64,000 bases of DNA. It comes from Zoogloeaceae bacterium. Its GTDB lineage: Bacteria > Pseudomonadota > Gammaproteobacteria > Burkholderiales > Rhodocyclaceae. A program made the position numbers and the translations under genes. The notes under the pieces are model-generated. The model was given only the letters and a program-made list of their open reading frames with translations, did not search any database and was not told the origin of the DNA. Shown piece by piece: positions 26,910 to 35,186 of the stretch; the stretch's first letter is position 1, and the number at the start of each line of letters is the position of its first letter. The stretch is from the NCBI GenBank assembly GCA_024235595.1, contig JACKMC010000003.1, positions 124,001-188,000 on the forward strand. Direction: 5' to 3'.

Positions 26910-26911
26910 GA

Positions 26912-27901
26912 TCAACGCCCTCCTTCGTGGCTGGACAGCCTTGCAAGCAGCAGCTTCGAGCAGGCGAGCACGATGAGGGTGATCACGAAAAGCACCAGGC
27001 CGAGCTCCATCAGCGCCGAGGTGTGCAGTCCCGGGCCCGCTTCGGCAAATTCGTTGGCCAGCGCGGAGGTAATGCTGTTGCCGGGCATGAACAGCGATGC
27101 GGAGGAGAGAAAGTTGCTGTTACCGATCACGAAGGTCACCGCCATGGTCTCGCCCAGCGCGCGCCCCAGACCGAGCATCACGCCGCCCACCACACCGGTC
27201 TTGGTATAGGGCAGTACGACGCGGTACATGACCTCCCAGGTGGTGCAACCCAGTCCGTATGCAGACTCCTTGAGCATCACCGGCGTCACTTCGAAGACGT
27301 CCCGCATCACCGAGGCGATGTAGGGAATGATCATGATGGCAAGGATGAAACCCGCGCTCAGCAGGCCGATCCCCAATGGCGGCCCGTTGAAGAGCGCGCC
27401 GATCAAAGGCAGCTTGCCGAGCGTCGCCGCCAGCGCCGGCTGCACGTACTTGGCAAAGATCGGCGCGAAGACCAACAGACCCCACATGCCGAATACGATA
27501 CTGGGGACGGCGGCCAGCAACTCGATGGCGGTGCCGAGCGGACGGCGCAACCAGGTGGGCGAGAGCTCGGTCAGGAAGAGCGCGATGCCGAAGCTAACCG
27601 GAACCGCGATGATCAGGGCGATGAGAGAACTGACCACCGTGCCGTAGATGGGAATCAGGGCGCCGAATCGTTCGGCGGGCGGATTCCACTCGGAGGATGT
27701 AAGGAAATCCAGCCCGAACGCCCTGATGCTTGGCCAGGACGCGATTGTCAGCGCCACGATGATGCCCGCCAGCAGCAGCAGCGCCAAGATCGCGAAACCC
27801 GTCGACATTCCTTCGAACATCAGGCTTGCAAGCATTCGGCTTGGTTTCGGCTTGGCTGGCATCGGTTCCCGGGCGTGAGCTGCAGTAGCCTCAACAGTCA
27901 T
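26912..27901 (-). CDS. pstC: Phosphate ABC transporter permease PstC
   Basis: 329-residue permease partner of PstA. Membrane helices begin near residue 35 after a hydrophilic N-terminus; the EAA-type loop ESAYGLGCTTWEVMYRVVLP is present. Separated from pstS by 70 bases that contain a hairpin terminator, so the permease genes are probably expressed at a lower level than the binding protein. Confidence 0.97.
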   Translation of the reverse strand: MTVEATAAHAREPMPAKPKPSRMLASLMFEGMSTGFAILALLLLAGIIVALTIASWPSIRAFGLDFLTSSEWNPPAERFGALIPIYGTVVSSLIALIIAVPVSFGIALFLTELSPTWLRRPLGTAIELLAAVPSIVFGMWGLLVFAPIFAKYVQPALAATLGKLPLIGALFNGPPLGIGLLSAGFILAIMIIPYIASVMRDVFEVTPVMLKESAYGLGCTTWEVMYRVVLPYTKTGVVGGVMLGLGRALGETMAVTFVIGNSNFLSSASLFMPGNSITSALANEFAEAGPGLHTSALMELGLVLFVITLIVLACSKLLLARLSSHEGGR

Positions 27902-27924
27902 TGGAGTCTGCCTCTATGTAACAT

Positions 27925-27949
27925 AAAAAAGCCGGGGGTCAACCCCGGC
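27925..27949 (-). terminator. Intercistronic terminator between pstS and pstC
   Basis: GCCGGGG-TTGAC-CCCCGGC on the minus strand followed by six T. It sits between pstS and pstC and likely works as a leaky terminator favouring pstS mRNA. Confidence 0.85.
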
Positions 27950-27971
27950 CCCTTCAATCCGCAAAGCAGGA

Positions 27972-29009
27972 TCACTTGCCGAGAACCGGCTTGCCGGAGG
28001 CGTCCTTGATTTGGCCCCATGAAGCCTTGATCTGGTCGACGGTCGCCTTGGGCAGCGGCACGTAGTGCAGTTCCGATGCCATCGCGTCACCGTTGGCGTA
28101 GGCCCACTCGAAGAACTTGAGCACCTCAGCGGCGTTGGCCGGTTTTGCCTGTTCCTTGTGCATCAGGATGAAGGTCGCACCGCTGATCGGCCAGGTCGCC
28201 TTGCCCGGCTGCTCGGTAATGATCTCGTAGAAGGCGTTGGACCAGTCGGCACCGGCGGCAGCGGCCTTGAAGGCGTCCTGCTCGGGCTGTACAAACACGC
28301 CATCCTTGTTCTTCATCTGCGCGTGCGGCATCTTGTTCTGCAGCGCGTAGGAGTATTCCACGTAACCGATCGAGCCCGGCAGGCGCTGAACGAACGCCGA
28401 TACGCCTTCGTTACCCTTGCCGCCGAGGCCCAGCGGCCACTGCACGGACGAGCCTTCACCGACCTTCTCCTTCCACTCGTCACTGACCTTGGAGAGGTAG
28501 TTGGTGAAAATGAAGGTCGTGCCCGAACCATCTGCGCGACGGACCACGCCGATATCCTGGTCGGGAAGCTTGAGTCCCGGGTTCAGGGCGACGAGCGCCG
28601 GGTCATTCCACTTGTTGATCTTGCCGAGGTAGATGTTGGCGAGCACCGCGCCTGTCAGCTTGAGTTGGCCCGGCTTGAGTCCTTCTACGTTCACCACCGG
28701 GACCACACCGCCGATCACGGTCGGGAACTGGACCATGCCGCCCTTGTCGAGTTCGGCCGGCGTGAGTGGCTTGTCCGAGGCGCCGAAATCAACGGTCTTT
28801 GCAGTGATCTGCTTGATACCACCGCCGGAACCGATGGACTGGTAATTGACCTTGGTGCTGGTCGCCTTCTGGTAGGCGTCAGCCCACTTGGCGTAGAGCG
28901 GGGCAGGGAAGGTCGCGCCGGCGCCGGTGATGTCGGCGGCATGAGCAGTGGTGAACAGCGCCACACCCGCTGTCACGACGATAAGAGAGCGACTCACGGC
29001 TTTCAGCAT
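27972..29009 (-). CDS. pstS: Phosphate-binding periplasmic protein PstS
   Basis: 345 residues. A signal peptide (about 1-24, cleavage after AHA) precedes the type-2 periplasmic binding fold; DITGAGATFPAPLYAKW and RADGSGTTFIFTNYL carry phosphate-contacting residues. The start MLKAVSRSL gives a proper signal peptide; upstream in-frame codons cross the Pho box. First gene of the pst cluster. Confidence 0.97.
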   Translation of the reverse strand: MLKAVSRSLIVVTAGVALFTTAHAADITGAGATFPAPLYAKWADAYQKATSTKVNYQSIGSGGGIKQITAKTVDFGASDKPLTPAELDKGGMVQFPTVIGGVVPVVNVEGLKPGQLKLTGAVLANIYLGKINKWNDPALVALNPGLKLPDQDIGVVRRADGSGTTFIFTNYLSKVSDEWKEKVGEGSSVQWPLGLGGKGNEGVSAFVQRLPGSIGYVEYSYALQNKMPHAQMKNKDGVFVQPEQDAFKAAAAGADWSNAFYEIITEQPGKATWPISGATFILMHKEQAKPANAAEVLKFFEWAYANGDAMASELHYVPLPKATVDQIKASWGQIKDASGKPVLGK

Positions 29010-29090
29010 TTGTTTCTCCTGAAACTTTAGGGCTTTGGATCGACTCGGCAACTTTGTCGAATCGAGAAGCCCGCAGCTTAAAGCGCGCCC

Positions 29091-29108
29091 GTGACAGTAA
29101 TATGACAG
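29091..29108 (-). promoter_or_regulatory. Pho box (PhoB-binding site) of pstS
   Basis: CTGTCATATTACTGTCAC on the minus strand: two 7-bp half-sites 11 bp apart, differing from CTGTCAT-N4-CTGTCAT only at the last base. It lies 82-99 bases upstream of the pstS start, the expected place for PhoB activation under phosphate limitation. Confidence 0.9.
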
Positions 29109-29217
29109 CCTTCCCTGAACTGCAACAATCCGCTCCCTCACGGCCTGCGTATTCACCTCAGCGCGGCAGCGCTTGAGGCGGTGCGCGGCAAGCGACCCGC
29201 GTCGTCCCTAGCACGGC

Positions 29218-30588
29218 TCAGGCCGCCGGCAACGCCAGCCTCACTCCAAGTCCCCCCAGTGAGGCATCCCCAAGTTGCAACTCACCGCCATAGCGCTCCG
29301 CAAGATCGGCCACGATCGACAGTCCGAGCCCCGAACCGGGCACCTGCTCGTCGGCCCTCACACCCCTGCCAAGCACACGATCGCGGGCATCGGGCGCGAC
29401 ACCGGGTCCGTCGTCCTCGATTACCAGCAGCATGCGCTTGCCGGTCTGTGTCGCGGTGACGCTGACCCTGTGCCGGGCCCACTTGCAGGCGTTGTCGAGC
29501 AGGTTTCCCAGCATCTCGTGGAAGTCCTGTTCCTCACCACGAAAAACAAGGCCGGGCGAAACGGCATCGAGATCAATGGACAACTCACGATCCGCATGAG
29601 CGCGGCTGAGGACCCGCTTCAGCCCTTCGAGCGCAGCTCGAACCGGCGTGCTGGCACCGATCATCCTCGCGGCTGCCGCAGCGCGCGCGCGCGCCAGGTG
29701 ATAATCGACCTGGCGTCGTGCGTCCGCCACCTGTTCCGTGACCAGGCTCGCCAATGGCCCGGTGTCGCGTGCCGCCGCGTTGGCGATTATCGTGAGTGGC
29801 GTCTTCACCGCGTGAGCGAGGTTCCCCGCCTGGGTTCGGGCCCTCGTCACCAGTTCCTCGTCATGCGCGAGCAGCGAATTGAGCTCGTCTACGAGCGGCT
29901 GGATCTCGGCGGGATAGCTGCCCGAGAGGCGCCTCGACTGGCCTTCCCGGACTCCGGCCAGCGCGGCACGCATGCTTCCGAGCGGCGCCAGGCCGACCCA
30001 GATCTGCAGCAACGCGGCGGCAAACAGGCCGATTCCGATAACGATCAAGGAGATCGTCAACATCCTCGAGAATGCGCCGACAGGCTCGTTCATACCACGC
30101 ACGTCAGCGGCAACGATGAGCCGGAAACGTTCCGGCCTCGGCCCCTCCACGCTGATCATCCGCTCGAGCATCAGCAGTCCGGCGCCACCCGGCCCACTCA
30201 CCGAATGCACATGCAGTTCTCCATCGGCAGGGGTGTCGACCGGGACTGTCAGCACGCTGTCCCACAGGGATCGCGAGCGCAGGACGCCCTGCCTTGCGGC
30301 GGAACCAGCCGCATCGACCTGCCAGTAGAGCCCGGAATACGGTCTCGCGAAGCGCGGGTCGCTCAACGGCAAGGCGAGTCGCCCTGAACCGTCGGGCAGC
30401 ACTTCGAATGCCGCGGTGAGCTGATTCAAGTGGGCATCGAGTTCGGCTTCGAAGCGGCGGCTGACATGTTCGCGAAACATGTCCGTCAGGGCAAGACCCG
30501 CAAGCCACAGTGCGACGAGGATCCACAACAGGCTCCCCAACAACAATCGCAATCGAAGCGAGCCGGCGGCGATCGACAATCTTTTCAT
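29218..30588 (-). CDS. PhoQ-like sensor histidine kinase
   Basis: 456 residues: transmembrane helix (about 15-36), periplasmic sensor region, second helix (about 178-198), HAMP, then the phosphoacceptor histidine in NLAHAVKTPL (H259) and a complete HATPase domain (NLLDNACKWA, DDGPGV, GSGLGLSIV). It overlaps its response regulator gene by 4 bases. The signal is unknown. Neighbouring PepSY and cytochrome genes suggest a redox- or envelope-related stimulus, which is inference. Confidence 0.92.
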   Translation of the reverse strand: MKRLSIAAGSLRLRLLLGSLLWILVALWLAGLALTDMFREHVSRRFEAELDAHLNQLTAAFEVLPDGSGRLALPLSDPRFARPYSGLYWQVDAAGSAARQGVLRSRSLWDSVLTVPVDTPADGELHVHSVSGPGGAGLLMLERMISVEGPRPERFRLIVAADVRGMNEPVGAFSRMLTISLIVIGIGLFAAALLQIWVGLAPLGSMRAALAGVREGQSRRLSGSYPAEIQPLVDELNSLLAHDEELVTRARTQAGNLAHAVKTPLTIIANAAARDTGPLASLVTEQVADARRQVDYHLARARAAAAARMIGASTPVRAALEGLKRVLSRAHADRELSIDLDAVSPGLVFRGEEQDFHEMLGNLLDNACKWARHRVSVTATQTGKRMLLVIEDDGPGVAPDARDRVLGRGVRADEQVPGSGLGLSIVADLAERYGGELQLGDASLGGLGVRLALPAA

Positions 30589-31247
30589 GATGGTGCGCGG
30601 AGCCGGTAGCCAAGGCCGCGCACGGTTTCGATCAGCCCCTCGGGCAATTTCTTGCGCAGGCGAGCCACGAAGACCTCGATCGTGTTCGAGTCACGGTCGA
30701 AGTCCTGCGCATAGATGTGCTCCGTAAGTTCGGTCCGCGACACGACCTCACCCTGGTGATGCATGAGGTAGCTCAGGACTCTCAGTTCGTGACTGGTGAG
30801 CGGTACCGTGAACCCTTCCACACTGAGTCGCCCCGCCCTGCTGTCGAGCACCAGCGGACCGCATTCGAGCAGCGCGCTGGCGTGCCCGCCAGCGCGCCGA
30901 ATCAGCGCCCGCACTCGCGCGAGCAGCTCTTCGATGTGAAAGGGCTTGGTGAGGTAATCGTCGGCCCCCGCATCGATACCGGCAACCTTCTGATGCCAGG
31001 CATCTCGTGCGGTAAGGATCAGGACGGGCGCCTTCATCCCCCCCGAACGCCACCTGCCGAGGACGCTCAGACCGTCCATCAGCGGCAGTCCCAGGTCAAG
31101 CACGACCGCATCGAAGGACTCCTCCTCACCAAGATGCAGGGCATCCCGTCCATTGTCCGCGGTATCCACTGCATAGCCCGCTTCGCTCAAGGCATCGAAG
31201 AGCTGCCTGGCCAGCGTGGGTTCGTCTTCAACGACCAGCACCCTCAT
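30585..31247 (-). CDS. OmpR/PhoP-family response regulator
   Basis: 220 residues. Receiver domain with acceptor D51 (AVVLDLGLP) and conserved lysine in TKPF; C-terminal winged helix (NTIEVFVARLRKKL, VRGLGYRL). Translationally coupled to the PepSY gene (4-base overlap upstream) and to the kinase gene downstream. It probably binds the 11-bp-period repeats between this operon and the divergent cytochrome operon. Confidence 0.94.
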   Translation of the reverse strand: MRVLVVEDEPTLARQLFDALSEAGYAVDTADNGRDALHLGEEESFDAVVLDLGLPLMDGLSVLGRWRSGGMKAPVLILTARDAWHQKVAGIDAGADDYLTKPFHIEELLARVRALIRRAGGHASALLECGPLVLDSRAGRLSVEGFTVPLTSHELRVLSYLMHHQGEVVSRTELTEHIYAQDFDRDSNTIEVFVARLRKKLPEGLIETVRGLGYRLRAPS

Positions 31248-31588
31248 CTGCGCTCCTCGTGTCCCGCCTTCCGCTCCGACCCGGCGCGGCTCCTGCGCTC
31301 GATGACGCGCGCGTCCCGTGCATCGACTTCAAGCTTGAGCAGCTTGCCTCCAGGCTGCAATAGCTTGATTTCATATAACCAGCGCCCATCGTTGTGCTCG
31401 AGTTCGACCTCCAGGACATCGCCCGGGTAGCGCGAACCGAGACGTTCGAGTATCGCCGTCAAGGGCAACACCTCACCCGCCTCGAGCGCCTCGCGGGCAC
31501 GCTCATGATCATCGTCGTCGGCAGCTGCGGGCAAGGACAGGGCCAAGCCAGCCAGAGCCATCGGAAACAGAAAGAATTTGCGAACCAT
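31244..31588 (-). CDS. PepSY-domain periplasmic protein
   Basis: 114 residues: signal peptide (1 to about 23, cleavage after AAA), then a single PepSY domain (LTAILERL...VLEVELEHNDGRWLYEIKLL). Small PepSY proteins encoded with PhoPQ-like systems are thought to modulate the sensor or a membrane enzyme. First gene of the PepSY-regulator-kinase operon, overlapping the regulator by 4 bases and divergent from the cytochrome cluster. Confidence 0.88.
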   Translation of the reverse strand: MVRKFFLFPMALAGLALSLPAAADDDDHERAREALEAGEVLPLTAILERLGSRYPGDVLEVELEHNDGRWLYEIKLLQPGGKLLKLEVDARDARVIERRSRAGSERKAGHEERR

Positions 31589-31636
31589 GGCTACCTCATC
31601 TGTGGCGCAGGGAAGCGTCTTTTTAACGCGGTGAAG

Positions 31637-31675
31637 CTGAACCGCGCATGAACGAAGACTTCAGTTCGGGTTCAG
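31637..31675. promoter_or_regulatory. Candidate response-regulator operators in the divergent promoter
   Basis: Plus strand TGAAC at 31638-31642 and again at 31649-31653 (period 11). Minus strand CTGAA at 31675-31671 and again at 31664-31660 (period 11). Two tandem pairs in opposite orientation lie between the PepSY operon and the cytochrome operon. An 11-bp period is typical of OmpR-family dimer sites. Confidence 0.55.
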
Positions 31676-31753
31676 CCATCGCGGCCGATCATGGGGCCAC
31701 GCCTGGACAAAGCGGGCCAACAGGAATCCAGAACACCCAACAAGGATGAAATC

Positions 31754-32170
31754 ATGAAGACCCTTTCGAGCATGCTATTGCTGCTTCTCGGCGCCGCCAT
31801 GGCTTCGGCGGTACAGGCAGGTCCTCGCGAAGACCTGCTCGATCGCTACGCGAAGGACGCCAGGGCAAACGACCCCGGTTTTACCTCATTCTCCGCCACC
31901 CGTGGCCAGGAATTGCACCTGGCCCGACACACCACGGGAAAGCCGGACACGCCCTCCTGTTCGCAGTGCCACGGCGACAAGCCTCGCAATGCGGGGCGCA
32001 CGCCGACCGGAAAATCAATCGAGCCGATGGCCGTATCGGCTACCCCGACACGCTACACCGACGCAGCCAAAGTGGAGAAATGGTTTCGTCGAAACTGCAA
32101 CGAAGTACTTGGCCGGGCATGCACGCCCGCCGAAAAGGGCGACTGGCTCGCCTACATGATCTCGCAATAG
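31754..32170 (+). CDS. SHP-type monoheme cytochrome c (DUF1924)
   Basis: 138 residues: signal peptide (cleavage after VQA, residue 22) and one heme motif CSQCHG at 69-74. The C-terminal stretch FRRNCNEVLGRACT has an asparagine (114) and two cysteines (115, 123). In the Rhodobacter sphaeroides heme protein SHP, an asparagine in this region is the unusual sixth heme ligand that swings away to let oxygen or NO bind. Its partners in other bacteria are a diheme cytochrome and a membrane b-type or flavocytochrome, which also follow here. The physiological role remains uncertain. Confidence 0.87.
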   Translation: MKTLSSMLLLLLGAAMASAVQAGPREDLLDRYAKDARANDPGFTSFSATRGQELHLARHTTGKPDTPSCSQCHGDKPRNAGRTPTGKSIEPMAVSATPTRYTDAAKVEKWFRRNCNEVLGRACTPAEKGDWLAYMISQ

Positions 32171-32198
32171 CGACAACCGATCCAACTGGAGAAAAACC

Positions 32199-32693
32199 AT
32201 GGTGCTTACGATCCGTCCCGTTGCCGCGGCACTCTTCCTGATCTTCTTCTCGGCCCTGCTGCTCGACCGGGCCCAAGCGGGCAGCGGACATTACTATCCC
32301 CCGGTGACCGACAAGCTCACGCAGGATGAATGCGGCAGCTGCCACATGGCCTTCCCTGCGGCCCTGCTGCCGGCGCGCTCCTGGCAACGGATCATGGGCG
32401 GTCTCGCCGACCACTTTGGCGACGACGCGAGCCTGGACCCTGCCGCCACGGCGCATATCACCCGCTACCTCACCGACAACGCGGCTGACGGCGCAGGCTC
32501 CCGCCATGCCCGAAAATTGATGCGCGGCATCGATCAAGCGAACCCGCCACTTCGAATAACCGAATTGCCAAAGTGGGTCTCCGAGCATCGCGAGATATCA
32601 CCACGTGAATGGAAAAGCAAGGATGTCGGCTCGAAGGCCAACTGCACCGCCTGTCATGTCGATGCTTCGAAGGGTTATTTCGAGGACGACTGA
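32199..32693 (+). CDS. Periplasmic diheme cytochrome c (DHC-like)
   Basis: 164 residues: signal peptide (cleavage after AQA, about residue 27), heme motifs CGSCH at 45-49 and CTACH at 149-153. The spacing, with the second heme very near the C-terminus, matches DHC, the redox partner of SHP. It lies 28 bases after the SHP gene. The next gene starts 14-20 bases after its stop, so the three are probably one operon that passes electrons from the membrane to SHP. Confidence 0.87.
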   Translation: MVLTIRPVAAALFLIFFSALLLDRAQAGSGHYYPPVTDKLTQDECGSCHMAFPAALLPARSWQRIMGGLADHFGDDASLDPAATAHITRYLTDNAADGAGSRHARKLMRGIDQANPPLRITELPKWVSEHREISPREWKSKDVGSKANCTACHVDASKGYFEDD

Positions 32694-32707
32694 AACGCGA
32701 GTCGGAG

Positions 32708-34024
32708 ATGAAGATGAAAACCCTCCTTGGCGGCTTCGTCGTGCTCGTTACGCTGTGCTGGGCCCAGGCACGAGGTGCCAACCCCACCCCCGCGCCGTAC
32801 AGCCTCTGGGTGCTGCGCGAGGACGCGCTCTATCTGAGCGGCCTCTTGTCGATCGCGCTGATGTCGCTCGCCATGGTGCTGGCAACACGACCCGCCCCAC
32901 TGGAAAAGGCATTCAATGGCATGGACAAGGTCTACCGGACGCACAAGTGGGCGGGCATTCTCGCGGTGGCGTTTGCCGCCGCGCACTGGCTCGTCGAGAT
33001 GTCGGGCGATCTCATCAAGGCGCTCGTCGGCCGCTCCGGCAGGCTTCCCAAGGAGCATCTCGGCGGCTTCCTCGACATCCTCCGGGACCTCGCGAAAGAC
33101 CTCGGCGAATGGGCGATCTATGCTGCCATCGCAATGCTTGCAATCACGCTCTGGAAGCGATTCCCCTTCAATGTTTGGCGCACCCTCCACAGGCTCATGC
33201 CGATCATCTATCTGACGCTCGCATTCCACGCCCTGGCGCTTGCCCCGCTGGCGTACTGGCAGGAACCTGTCGGGATCTTGTTGGCGGCACTCCTTGCCGC
33301 CGGCACTTTCGCCAGCATTCATGTCCTCGCGGGCAGGGTCGGTCGCTCCAGACGACATGCCGGGCATATCGCAAGCCTCGGTACCCTCTCGCCCGATCTC
33401 ACCGAGGTCGACTGCAAGCTGGATTCCGCCTGGCCTGCACACAGGCCAGGTCAATTCGCCTTCGTGACCTTCTCGCGGGGCGAAGGCGCACATCCCTTCA
33501 CGATTGCCAATGCGCCACAATCGGATCGCACGATCACGTTCGAGATCAAGGGGCTCGGCGACTACACCACGGATCTGGCCGCGAAACTCCGCGTGGGACA
33601 GCCGATCGAGGTCGAAGGGCCATATGGGTGCTTCGACATTCCTCGCCGTAGCAATACATCCGAGCAGATCTGGGTCGCCGCCGGCATCGGCGTGACCCCT
33701 TTCCTTGCCTGGCTGGAGGCGCTCGCAAGGCAGCCGGCCAAGGCGCCTCGCGCACATCTGTACTATTGCGTTCGCAATCGCGATAAAGACCCGTTCGTGC
33801 CCCGTCTCGAATCCGCCTGCGCGGGCATTTCTGCGATCGAGCTGAGCGTGATCAGCAGCGACCGTGACCCGCCGCTTGATGCCACCCTCCTCGCGAGCCA
33901 TCACAAGAGTAGCCTGGAGATCTGGTTCTGCGGGCCCATGGGCCTCATCGAGTCACTCAAGACGGGACTGCGGTCGAGCGGATTGAGATGCCGATTCCAT
34001 CAGGAAGCGTTCGAGTTGCGCTGA
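32708..34024 (+). CDS. Ferric-reductase-like transmembrane flavocytochrome
   Basis: 438 residues. An N-terminal hydrophobic segment and further helices form a ferric-reductase-like heme b domain, with histidines in HKWAGILAVAFAAAHW and HRLMPIIYLTLAFHAL as likely heme ligands. A ferredoxin-reductase module follows: FAD motif HPFTIANAP, NAD(P)-binding AAGIGVTPFLAWLEAL, and C-terminal FCGPMGL. It would move electrons from cytoplasmic NAD(P)H across the membrane, here plausibly to DHC and SHP. A second ATG at 32714 has better Shine-Dalgarno spacing (GGAG 6 bases upstream) and may be the true start. Confidence 0.87.
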   Translation: MKMKTLLGGFVVLVTLCWAQARGANPTPAPYSLWVLREDALYLSGLLSIALMSLAMVLATRPAPLEKAFNGMDKVYRTHKWAGILAVAFAAAHWLVEMSGDLIKALVGRSGRLPKEHLGGFLDILRDLAKDLGEWAIYAAIAMLAITLWKRFPFNVWRTLHRLMPIIYLTLAFHALALAPLAYWQEPVGILLAALLAAGTFASIHVLAGRVGRSRRHAGHIASLGTLSPDLTEVDCKLDSAWPAHRPGQFAFVTFSRGEGAHPFTIANAPQSDRTITFEIKGLGDYTTDLAAKLRVGQPIEVEGPYGCFDIPRRSNTSEQIWVAAGIGVTPFLAWLEALARQPAKAPRAHLYYCVRNRDKDPFVPRLESACAGISAIELSVISSDRDPPLDATLLASHHKSSLEIWFCGPMGLIESLKTGLRSSGLRCRFHQEAFELR

Positions 34025-34150
34025 AGCCCCGGGGGTATCCAGTCGTCGAGAGGCACGAAGGCTCCAGTCCGCGATCCGCCCACCCCAGTTCTCAAAGGAT
34101 CTCATGCCGGTGCGAGCCCATTGCCGCAGTTCAGGTCTCGAGCGCACAAA

Positions 34151-34189
34151 CAGCAACGGCGCCCCAGGGGCGCCGTTGCTGTTTTATTT
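34151..34189 (+). terminator. Terminator after the cytochrome operon and before the tRNA cluster
   Basis: CAGCAACGGCGCCC (34151-34164) pairs with its complement ending at 34181, followed by TTTTATTT on the plus strand. The stem is symmetric and probably also ends the tRNA transcript from the other side, where the T run is shorter. Confidence 0.9.
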
Positions 34190-34265
34190 GGGGCGACATA
34201 CCGGGATCGAACCGGTGACAACTGGAGCCACAATCCAGTGCTCTACCAACTGAGCTAATGCCGCC
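34189..34265 (-). tRNA. tRNA-His (GTG)
   Basis: Cloverleaf on the minus strand: acceptor GCGGCAT/ATGTCGC with the extra 5' G(-1) opposite discriminator C73, the hallmark of tRNA-His. Anticodon stem CTGGA with loop containing GTG, T-loop GGTTCGATCCC, and an encoded CCA end. Confidence 0.96.
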
Positions 34266-34308
34266 ACTACCACTGAGCGCCGAAGAAAGTCGTCGCTCCG
34301 AAGACACT

Positions 34309-34385
34309 TGGCCTGCCCGACAGGAATCGAACCTGTAACCCCCGGCTTAGAAGGCCGGTGCTCTATCCAGTTGAGCTACGGGCAG
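34309..34385 (-). tRNA. tRNA-Arg (TCT)
   Basis: Minus strand: acceptor CTGCCCG/CGGGCAG, anticodon loop CTTCTAA giving TCT (reads AGA/AGG), T-loop GGTTCGATTCC, discriminator G and encoded CCA. 43 bases after tRNA-His in coordinate order, so transcribed before it. Confidence 0.96.
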
Positions 34386-34416
34386 ACAATTCCGCGGGCA
34401 ACTCGAGGGGCAGCTC

Positions 34417-34493
34417 TGGTCGGGGTGGAGGGATTCGAACCCCCGACATCTTGCTCCCAAAGCAAGCGCGCTACCGGACTGCGCTACACCCCG
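34417..34493 (-). tRNA. tRNA-Pro (TGG)
   Basis: Minus strand: acceptor CGGGGTG/CACCCCG, anticodon arm CTTGC-TTTGGGA-GCAAG giving TGG, T-loop GGTTCGAATCC, discriminator A and encoded CCA. First of the Pro-Arg-His tRNA operon, similar in content to the argX-hisR-leuT-proM cluster of enterobacteria. Confidence 0.96.
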
Positions 34494-34641
34494 AGAGCCG
34501 CGAATAATACACACAGCCCGACCCAGCGTCAAACGTATTTGATCGGTCGCGTGATGAGTGGCCAAGCATGGCTTAGCACTTGCTAGCAGACCGGTTTTTC
34601 TGCTATTAAAGCCACTCTTTTACCCACCGGAAGTTGCTCTC

Positions 34642-35067
34642 ATGGCCGAAGAGACTCTGCACAAACAATTCCCCCCCTATGTACCTGCGAAGGGAGAGGA
34701 GTACATGAGCGAGAAGCAGCTCGCACACTTCCGTGACATCCTCGAAACACTCAAGCAGGAGCTGGTTGGTGATATCGAGCGTACGGTCCATACGATGCAG
34801 GATGAGGCAACGGTTTTCGCCGATCCGAATGATCGCGCCAGCCAGGAATCCGACATTGCGCTCGAACTGCGCAACCGGGATCGCGAGCGCAAGCTCATCA
34901 AGAAGATCGACGAGACCCTCAACCGTATCAATGAAGGTGAGTACGGTTACTGCGACAGCTGCGGCGTGGAAATCGGCCTGAAGCGCCTTGAAGCACGTCC
35001 TACGGCCACGATGTGCATCGACTGCAAGACCCTCGAGGAGATTCGCGAACGCCAGGTCGCGAAGTAG
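34642..35067 (+). CDS. dksA: RNA polymerase-binding transcription factor DksA
   Basis: 141 residues. The coiled-coil (about 35-110) carries the tip acidic residues within FADPNDRASQESD, and the C4 zinc finger is CDSCG..CIDC (cysteines about 105-129). DksA with ppGpp reprograms rRNA and amino acid promoters. The start MAEETLHKQF is preferred; the longer in-frame extension overlaps its own upstream region. It ends at a bidirectional hairpin shared with pnp. Confidence 0.97.
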   Translation: MAEETLHKQFPPYVPAKGEEYMSEKQLAHFRDILETLKQELVGDIERTVHTMQDEATVFADPNDRASQESDIALELRNRDRERKLIKKIDETLNRINEGEYGYCDSCGVEIGLKRLEARPTATMCIDCKTLEEIRERQVAK

Positions 35068-35139
35068 GCGCAGCGCGGGCCCGCAGAGCCCGCGGGCAGG
35101 CTTCGGCGGTAACGCTGTAGCGGCAATGATGCAACGAAT

Positions 35140-35165
35140 AAAAGGGACGCCGAGGCGTCCCTTTT
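35140..35165. terminator. Bidirectional terminator between dksA and pnp
   Basis: AAAAGGGACGCC-GA-GGCGTCCCTTTT: a perfect symmetric hairpin with A and T flanks on both sides, suited to end both convergent transcripts. Confidence 0.92.
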
Positions 35166-35186
35166 GCATATCGCCTCTTGGCTGCT

